Positions 59,384 through 64,000 of a stretch of DNA of 64,000 nt are shown piece by piece. This stretch comes from Bradyrhizobium sp. U87765 SZCCT0048 (lineage in GTDB: Bacteria > Pseudomonadota > Alphaproteobacteria > Rhizobiales > Xanthobacteraceae): positions 818,001-882,000 of the forward strand of contig NZ_JAFCMM010000003.1 of the NCBI RefSeq assembly GCF_018131225.1. The letters are read 5' to 3'. Every line of letters starts with the position of its first letter. The stretch's first letter is position 1. The notes below the pieces were generated by a model. That model was not told where the DNA came from, ran no database searches, and worked only from the letters and a program-made list of their open reading frames with translations. Both the position numbers and the translations under genes were made by a program.

Positions 59384-59908
59384 TCACTGGATGGTCGCTG
59401 CGTTGGCTTCCGCCGAGGCATCGCGCACCGGCGCATCGGTCGTCGCGGTAGGGTTCTGGACGGTCTGGGACTGGGCAGCGCCAAGTTTCTGCAGTTCATC
59501 ACGCAGATAGGCGATCAGCTCCTGCACGAGGCGATCCCAGATCTCGACCTGGCCGCGCAGGTAGTTCGGCGCGACGCCACCGGCGACCGAAACGTCGAGG
59601 CAGAACACAAGGAAGGGCTGGCTGAGCTGCAGACGGCCGAAGCGACGGGTCACGTTCCAGCGGTTGACGATGTCGAGCGGCAGTTCGCCCTGCACCTGAA
59701 GCGCGGCGACGAACGCGACGTCGGCAAAGCCCTGGTCCTCGCCGACGAAGCGGTTGCCCGGACGCACATCGAAGGCAAGGCCCGCCGTCGCCGACCGCAG
59801 GTACGGCACGTTGGCGACCGGATCGGTCAACTGCTCGACGCGATAGCCGGAAGCCTGCAGGGTCTCGCGCAGGGCGTCGAGGGTCAGCGTGGTGACGATA
59901 TCGGACAT
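59384..59908 (-). CDS. YbjN-domain protein
   Basis: A 174-residue protein without signal peptide. LTLDALRETLQASGYRVEQLTD, FVAALQVQGELPLDIVNRWNVTRRFGRL and VFCLDVSVAGGV match the YbjN (type III chaperone-like) fold, linked to regulation or chaperoning. The tail from about 140 is low complexity. In an envelope operon it could chaperone a secreted partner in the cytoplasm (inference). Confidence 0.85.
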   Translation of the reverse strand: MSDIVTTLTLDALRETLQASGYRVEQLTDPVANVPYLRSATAGLAFDVRPGNRFVGEDQGFADVAFVAALQVQGELPLDIVNRWNVTRRFGRLQLSQPFLVFCLDVSVAGGVAPNYLRGQVEIWDRLVQELIAYLRDELQKLGAAQSQTVQNPTATTDAPVRDASAEANAATIQ

Positions 59909-59955
59909 GGAAACTCCAAGAGGTTTACGCGTGGATCTAACGCGATGCGGAAAGC

Positions 59956-61002
59956 TTACTTACGCGATGTTTCGAGCAGATTCGACAGCGCCAGCTCATT
60001 GAGCACCGGCGGATGCTGCTTCAGCAGCTCCGCGAGATAGGCCCGGCGCATCATGTTGGCGCGCTCGGAGCGGATCTGCTGCACCAGCTGGTCGCGCACT
60101 TCGGGCAGCGTCCGGGTGTACGACGCCTTGGTGTCGACGAGCTTGAGGATGTGCCAGCCATCGTCGAGCCGGATCGGCTCGGACACCGCGTTCTTGGCAA
60201 GGCCCATCACCTGCGAGCGGATTTCGGGCCGGATCTGCGTTTCCACGAGCCAGCCGAGGTCGCCGGTATCGGTCTCGGTACGGGCGATCGCCATGAAGTC
60301 GGCGCCCGGCGCCTTGAGCTTGCGCAGCGCTTCGTCGAGCTCCTGCTTGGCCTTGTCTTCGGTCGCCTTGTCGGCATCCTTCGGCGCCGCGATGAAGATC
60401 TGCGCCAGCTGGAACTGGCGCGGCACCAGCAGGGCGGCGCGGTTGGCGTCATAGACCTTCTGCAGCTCGTCCTCGCTCGGAAAGTTCGCGGGCGGCGTCG
60501 ACACCGACTGCAGATAGAGTTCGACCAGCGCACTCTCGCGCACCCGCTCGAGCTGCGCATTCACGCTCGGCTGCTGCTCCCACTTCTTGGCCTGCAGTTC
60601 CTGCAGCACCAGGCGGTTGGCGAGCAGCAGGCGCACTGCCTGACTCAGCAACGCCGGATCCTTGGAGAGAGCCGCCTGCTCGCGCGGGCCGAGCGTCGCA
60701 ATATAGCTGCGCAGGTCGTCGGACGAGATATTGGTGTTGCCGACCTTGGCAACGACATCGTCGCCGGTCGCGCTCTTGCCGGAGGCGAGGCCCTGGGTCA
60801 CCGGGGCCTGCGGCGCGGCGGCAACCGGCTGCGCAGCCGGCTTCGGCCGCGCGGGGACGGGAGCCGGAGCCGGGGCGGCGCGCTGCGCCGGAGCCGGCGC
60901 CATCGTCTGAGCCAGCGCCATCACGGGCATGCCCGCCAGCGCGACGACGGTCGCGACGGTGGCGGTCTGCGCAATCCTGAACATCGAGGGCCTGTGACTC
61001 AT
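59956..61002 (-). CDS. SurA-like peptidyl-prolyl isomerase
   Basis: A 348-residue periplasmic protein: signal peptide about 1-31 (MPVMALAQT), Pro/Ala-rich linker to about 75, SurA N-terminal-like helices (VGNTNISSDDLRSYIATLG to about 180), a parvulin domain about 185-290 (FQLAQIFIAAPKDADK, TGDLGWLVETQIRPEI, EPIRLDDGWHILKLVD) and a C-terminal helix. It probably folds the porin encoded two genes upstream. Overlaps the coiled-coil gene by 4 bases. Confidence 0.92.
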   Translation of the reverse strand: MSHRPSMFRIAQTATVATVVALAGMPVMALAQTMAPAPAQRAAPAPAPVPARPKPAAQPVAAAPQAPVTQGLASGKSATGDDVVAKVGNTNISSDDLRSYIATLGPREQAALSKDPALLSQAVRLLLANRLVLQELQAKKWEQQPSVNAQLERVRESALVELYLQSVSTPPANFPSEDELQKVYDANRAALLVPRQFQLAQIFIAAPKDADKATEDKAKQELDEALRKLKAPGADFMAIARTETDTGDLGWLVETQIRPEIRSQVMGLAKNAVSEPIRLDDGWHILKLVDTKASYTRTLPEVRDQLVQQIRSERANMMRRAYLAELLKQHPPVLNELALSNLLETSRK

Positions 61003-61592
61003 TGGGTTACCTTCTGGTCGAGAAACTTGTCGTAGGTGTCCTGCAGCTGGTTCTGCAGCTCGACGCGGCGCAGCTCGAGCACGGGCTCGCGCGCGACGAT
61101 GGTGTCACCGATGGTGACTTCCTTGTACCGCTGCACCAGTTCCTTGCCGGCCTTGACCAGCAGGGTGTTCTTGGCGACGCAGCTCTTGGTGCTGGCCTTG
61201 TAGGTCGCCGCCTCGCTCTCGAACTTGGCGCGCTCGGCATCCTTGGTCCGCGCGACGGTCGCAGCTTCCTCGTAAGCGGTTTTCCACTTCTCGAGGGTCT
61301 GATCTCGTTCCTCGAGGCGGTGGTTGAACTCGTCCACCGCCTCGCGATGTTCCTTCTCGACCTTCTTGACCTGCGCCTTGGCGGCGTCGATCTCGGCCTT
61401 CATCGCCGCCTTCTCGCGGTCGGCGTCAGCGATCTTGGCCTGGAGGGCCGTGCGCTGGTCTTCCAGCGCACGGGTCTGCATGGTGGCGCTGCGCAACGCC
61501 TCGCGCAGACGATCGGTCTCGTTCTCGGCGAACGCCGCGCTGGACATCAGCGTAGCGGTCACCAGCATGGCTAGCGGGAGGGCGCGGCGCAT
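60999..61592 (-). CDS. Periplasmic coiled-coil protein
   Basis: A 197-residue protein with signal peptide about 1-22 (MSSAAFAEN) and an almost unbroken charged coiled coil at about 25-130 (heptads through EDQRTALQAKIADADREKAAMKAEIDAAK-type sequence). The rest, KSCVAKNTLLVKAGKELVQRYKEV, is helical, with one cysteine. No known domain recognised. It begins 2 bases after the porin stop and overlaps the isomerase gene, so it is tightly tied to both. Confidence 0.82.
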   Translation of the reverse strand: MRRALPLAMLVTATLMSSAAFAENETDRLREALRSATMQTRALEDQRTALQAKIADADREKAAMKAEIDAAKAQVKKVEKEHREAVDEFNHRLEERDQTLEKWKTAYEEAATVARTKDAERAKFESEAATYKASTKSCVAKNTLLVKAGKELVQRYKEVTIGDTIVAREPVLELRRVELQNQLQDTYDKFLDQKVTQ

Positions 61593-61594
61593 GA

Positions 61595-63421
61595 TCAGAA
61601 CCTGGCGTTGAGGTCGACCTGCAGAACGTCGACGTTGTACGGGAAGCCGGCGATGTTGTTGGCGCTCATCCAGCGCAGCGACGCCCAGACGTTCTCGCTG
61701 AGGCCGAGGTTGCCGCCCAGGAAGTAGCCTTTGAGATTGGTGCCGCCGAGACCGAAGTCCGAGTCAGCGAACGCGTCGATGACGGCGTCAGACTCCAGAT
61801 ACTTGTAACCGACATGCACGTTCCAGTCGCCGAGATGCTTGATCTCCTTATTGCCGACGGTTAGGCGCCCCATCCAGCCGGTGTTGCCGCCGTTGTAAGG
61901 ACCGACCACGCCGCTATTGGTGCCGACGCGGTTATTGATGGCGTTCAAGTTCATATAGTTGCGATCAAACGCCGTATTCACCACGTACTCTCCGTCGATC
62001 ACGATGTGATAGGGGTGGAAGTGGCCGAGGTCGAGCTGAGCGCTCGCCACCAGCGGACGGAACTGGCTGGCCAGACCGAAGTACTGGTACTGCAAAGACT
62101 GTCCGAAATTATTATCGAACGTCTGATAGATGCTCCGCAGAACCGTATAACTGTTGCCCTTTTGCGCGAACGACGGGCGCGTCAAATCGGTATCGCAGGT
62201 ATCAGACGCGCTTTTGACATCGCATGGGCTCGAAACCCGTCCCTGCACATTGGTAAAGTCATAGTACGCCACGCCGAGGCGGAAGGAATATTCAGGGCTG
62301 ATCTTCGCAGCCACGCCGACCTGTGCGCCGAACAGCCACTTGTCGTGGCTGGCGAACTTCGTAGTTCCCCCGCCTGACGGAGTAATACCCGCGTTAAAGT
62401 CGGTATTGTAGGTGGGAAATGCACCGGCGACCGCAAACGGCGTGATGCCCTCCCAGACTTCACGCTTGGCCTGAACGGCGAAGCCGTCGAAACCGAGCTC
62501 GCGATACCACACGAGATCCGTCGGCGACCAGAACGGGTTGTCAAAGCGACCGGCGGACAGCGTCAGATCGTCGCCGAAGGTCTGGTATTTCAGGTAGCCA
62601 CGATCAAGCCACAGTGAATACTTCGAGAAGTTGCCACCGCTGTTGCCCATCGTCTGGTTGGTGGACACCGGGGAGTTGCTCTCACCCGTGGCGATGCGCA
62701 GGCCAGCCGTAAATCCGTTGTAGAGATCGGCTTCCATGCCGAGGCGTGCACGCAGGCGGAACTGGTTGCGGTCCTGGGTAGTGTTGTAGGTCGACGGCAG
62801 CGTCTTGTTCGAGTTGGTATAGTCGTACGGCGAGCCGGTGTTGATGCTGTTGAAGTTCCAGGCATCGACCTGGTCGTTACCGCTCGGAAAATAGCTGCCC
62901 TGATACCGAACACGCGCATCGCCATAGAAGCGGATGCGCTGCGCCCACTCGGGATAAGCGCCGGGAGACGCCCAGTTTTCCTTCTGTGCCTTGGCCATCA
63001 CCTCCTTCTTAATCTCGTCACGTAACTGCCGTTTGACGACTTCCGGCACATAGGTGACGTGGCGGGTGCCCGGAGGCTGGGCGGCGGCCGCCGCGGCGCT
63101 CGCGGCCTTGGCGGCATCGTCGGCCTTGGCGGTGGCGTCCTTGGCCGCCTGGCGCGACACATAAGCTTCATCTTCGGCCTGCTTGATCAGCAGCTGGGCC
63201 TGCTCTTCCTTGATCACGCCCTGGCTGACCAGCATGTTGACGAGGTTGATCGTCGCATTGGGGGAGGTCGGCTTGGCCTGGGAAACGGCCGGACGCTTCT
63301 CCTTCTTGGCAGGCGCCGTGTCCGCGGTCTGGCTCATGGCCGGCGTCGCACAGGCGAGCGCGCACAGCGACACCGCGAGCGGGATCGCCTGCCAACCTGC
63401 GTCTGCTTTGCTCTTAAACAT
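61595..63421 (-). CDS. Putative porin (Porin_5-like)
   Basis: A 608-residue outer-membrane protein. Signal peptide about 1-31 (ALACATPAMSQ); helical periplasmic region about 50-150 (LVNMLVSQGVIKEEQAQLL, then Ala-rich); beta-barrel from about 160 with alternating strands (IRFYGDARVRYQGSYF, FRLRARLGMEADLYNGF, DLTLSAGRFDNPFWSP, WLFGAQVGVAAKI) ending in ...NARF, the terminal phenylalanine signal of barrel proteins. Porins of this family are often found with TonB/ExbBD genes (from memory). Substrate unknown. The ATG at 63421 is preferred; a GTG six codons upstream is possible. Confidence 0.88.
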   Translation of the reverse strand: MFKSKADAGWQAIPLAVSLCALACATPAMSQTADTAPAKKEKRPAVSQAKPTSPNATINLVNMLVSQGVIKEEQAQLLIKQAEDEAYVSRQAAKDATAKADDAAKAASAAAAAAQPPGTRHVTYVPEVVKRQLRDEIKKEVMAKAQKENWASPGAYPEWAQRIRFYGDARVRYQGSYFPSGNDQVDAWNFNSINTGSPYDYTNSNKTLPSTYNTTQDRNQFRLRARLGMEADLYNGFTAGLRIATGESNSPVSTNQTMGNSGGNFSKYSLWLDRGYLKYQTFGDDLTLSAGRFDNPFWSPTDLVWYRELGFDGFAVQAKREVWEGITPFAVAGAFPTYNTDFNAGITPSGGGTTKFASHDKWLFGAQVGVAAKISPEYSFRLGVAYYDFTNVQGRVSSPCDVKSASDTCDTDLTRPSFAQKGNSYTVLRSIYQTFDNNFGQSLQYQYFGLASQFRPLVASAQLDLGHFHPYHIVIDGEYVVNTAFDRNYMNLNAINNRVGTNSGVVGPYNGGNTGWMGRLTVGNKEIKHLGDWNVHVGYKYLESDAVIDAFADSDFGLGGTNLKGYFLGGNLGLSENVWASLRWMSANNIAGFPYNVDVLQVDLNARF

Positions 63422-63470
63422 CAGTCCCCCAGTTCTCACTCGTCACGTCTGAAGTTGAAATCAGGACAGC

Positions 63471-64000
63471 TCAGCTCGGCCGCCGCGCGGTAACGCGGGT
63501 GACCACAGGCATCGGCATGTCCTTCGGTGGCGGTTCACGCAACGTCATGCCGCTGAACAGGTCGTTGCGGATGACGGCATCGAGTTCGGCGTCGCCCGTG
63601 GACGACACCAGTTGGATCTTGCTGACGCGACCGGTGCTGTCGGCCCAGAGGCGGATCTGCACTTGCATGATCGCGTTGCGGGTTTTCGGATTGGAGCGCA
63701 GCGCGGTCTCGATCTGCGACTGCACGATGGACGCGTACCAGCCCCAGCGACTGCCGCCGCCTCCGCCGCCGCCATACGGACTGCCGCCCGGCTTACCGCC
63801 GAGATTGAACAGATCGCCCGGACCGGTGGCCTTGGCATCGAGCGACAGCGGGCCCGGCGGCTCGTCGTTCTTGGCATCCTTGGCCGGCTCGTCCTTCGGC
63901 TTGTCGACCGGCTTCTCTTCCTTGAACTCCGGTTCCGCCATCTTCGGCTGCTCGATCATCTTCTGTTCGGGCTGCTGCTGCGGCGGAGGGGGCGGGGGCG
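63471..64000 (-). CDS. TonB energy transducer, C-terminal part
   Basis: The frame is open to the window edge, so the N-terminal membrane anchor is missing. Visible from the right: a polyproline/glutamine stretch, then Pro/Lys/Glu-rich spacer (PVDKPKDEPAKDAKNDEPP), a glycine-rich hinge (PYGGGGGGGSRWGWY) and the TonB C-terminal domain (IQSQIETALRS-like helix, VQIRLWADSTGRVSKIQLV). It would pass inner-membrane proton energy to an outer-membrane partner, here perhaps the porin. The ATG at 63959 is internal. ExbB and ExbD are expected to its right. Confidence 0.88.
   Translation of the reverse strand, partial: PPPPPPQQQPEQKMIEQPKMAEPEFKEEKPVDKPKDEPAKDAKNDEPPGPLSLDAKATGPGDLFNLGGKPGGSPYGGGGGGGSRWGWYASIVQSQIETALRSNPKTRNAIMQVQIRLWADSTGRVSKIQLVSSTGDAELDAVIRNDLFSGMTLREPPPKDMPMPVVTRVTARRPS

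Overview
The window is GC-rich, gene-dense DNA of alphaproteobacterial type, most like a Bradyrhizobium/Rhodopseudomonas relative (family Nitrobacteraceae). The signs are strong GC bias at third codon positions, chains of overlapping ATGA start/stop junctions, many solute-binding-protein transporters, and more than a dozen dispersed intergenic palindromes of a kind familiar from that family. No rRNA, tRNA, CRISPR array, prophage or transposase gene was seen. The genus assignment is inference.

Layout. 1-4.9 kb: start of a leftward isocitrate/tartrate-dehydrogenase family gene, then a rightward sugar-type ABC operon (binding protein, two permeases, no ATPase) ending in a DapA-family lyase/aldolase. 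4.9-6.6 kb: a LysR regulator convergent with an FMN reductase; both carry the same operator-like element upstream. 6.8-11.4 kb: GH26-like glycosidase, OxyR, DHA2-type efflux pump. 11.4-16.7 kb, leftward: sulfite dehydrogenase sorAB, a DUF3830 protein, and metE behind a cobalamin riboswitch. 17-22.7 kb: fused indolepyruvate ferredoxin oxidoreductase, then a divergent GntR/MFS pair. 22.8-25.2 kb: a tiny Cys-rich secreted peptide, a DUF2158 protein, an ArsR/AHSA1 pair and a methyltransferase-like protein.

25.5-43.7 kb is a phenylacetate (paa) catabolic region. A branched-chain-type ABC transporter (livKHMGF) points left from a shared control region; paaG, paaI, paaK, a TetR (PaaR-like) regulator, paaZ, an EthD protein, a cytochrome P450 and a second thioesterase point right; paaABCD and paaE come back leftward, with the PaaX repressor upstream of paaA. 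A palindrome built from the two -35 boxes ties the transporter to the pathway. The lower-pathway genes paaF, paaH and paaJ are not here.

43.8-56.1 kb is a leftward run of eleven genes for galactose/arabinose-type sugars: YtfQRT-YjfF transporter, GntR regulator, sugar 1-dehydrogenase, aldose 1-epimerase, SMP-30 lactonase, and a ChvE-GguAB transporter. Together these would import the sugar, interconvert anomers, oxidise it to a lactone and open the lactone; the dehydratases that should follow are not in the window.

56.4-57.3 kb: MarR regulator divergent from a small membrane protein. 57.4-64 kb: a leftward operon joining a TonB protein (cut by the window end), a Porin_5-type outer-membrane porin, a periplasmic coiled-coil protein, a SurA-like isomerase, a YbjN-domain protein, a second TonB-C-like protein, a lytic transglycosylase and a small secreted protein. 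This last operon is the best candidate for an incompletely described system.
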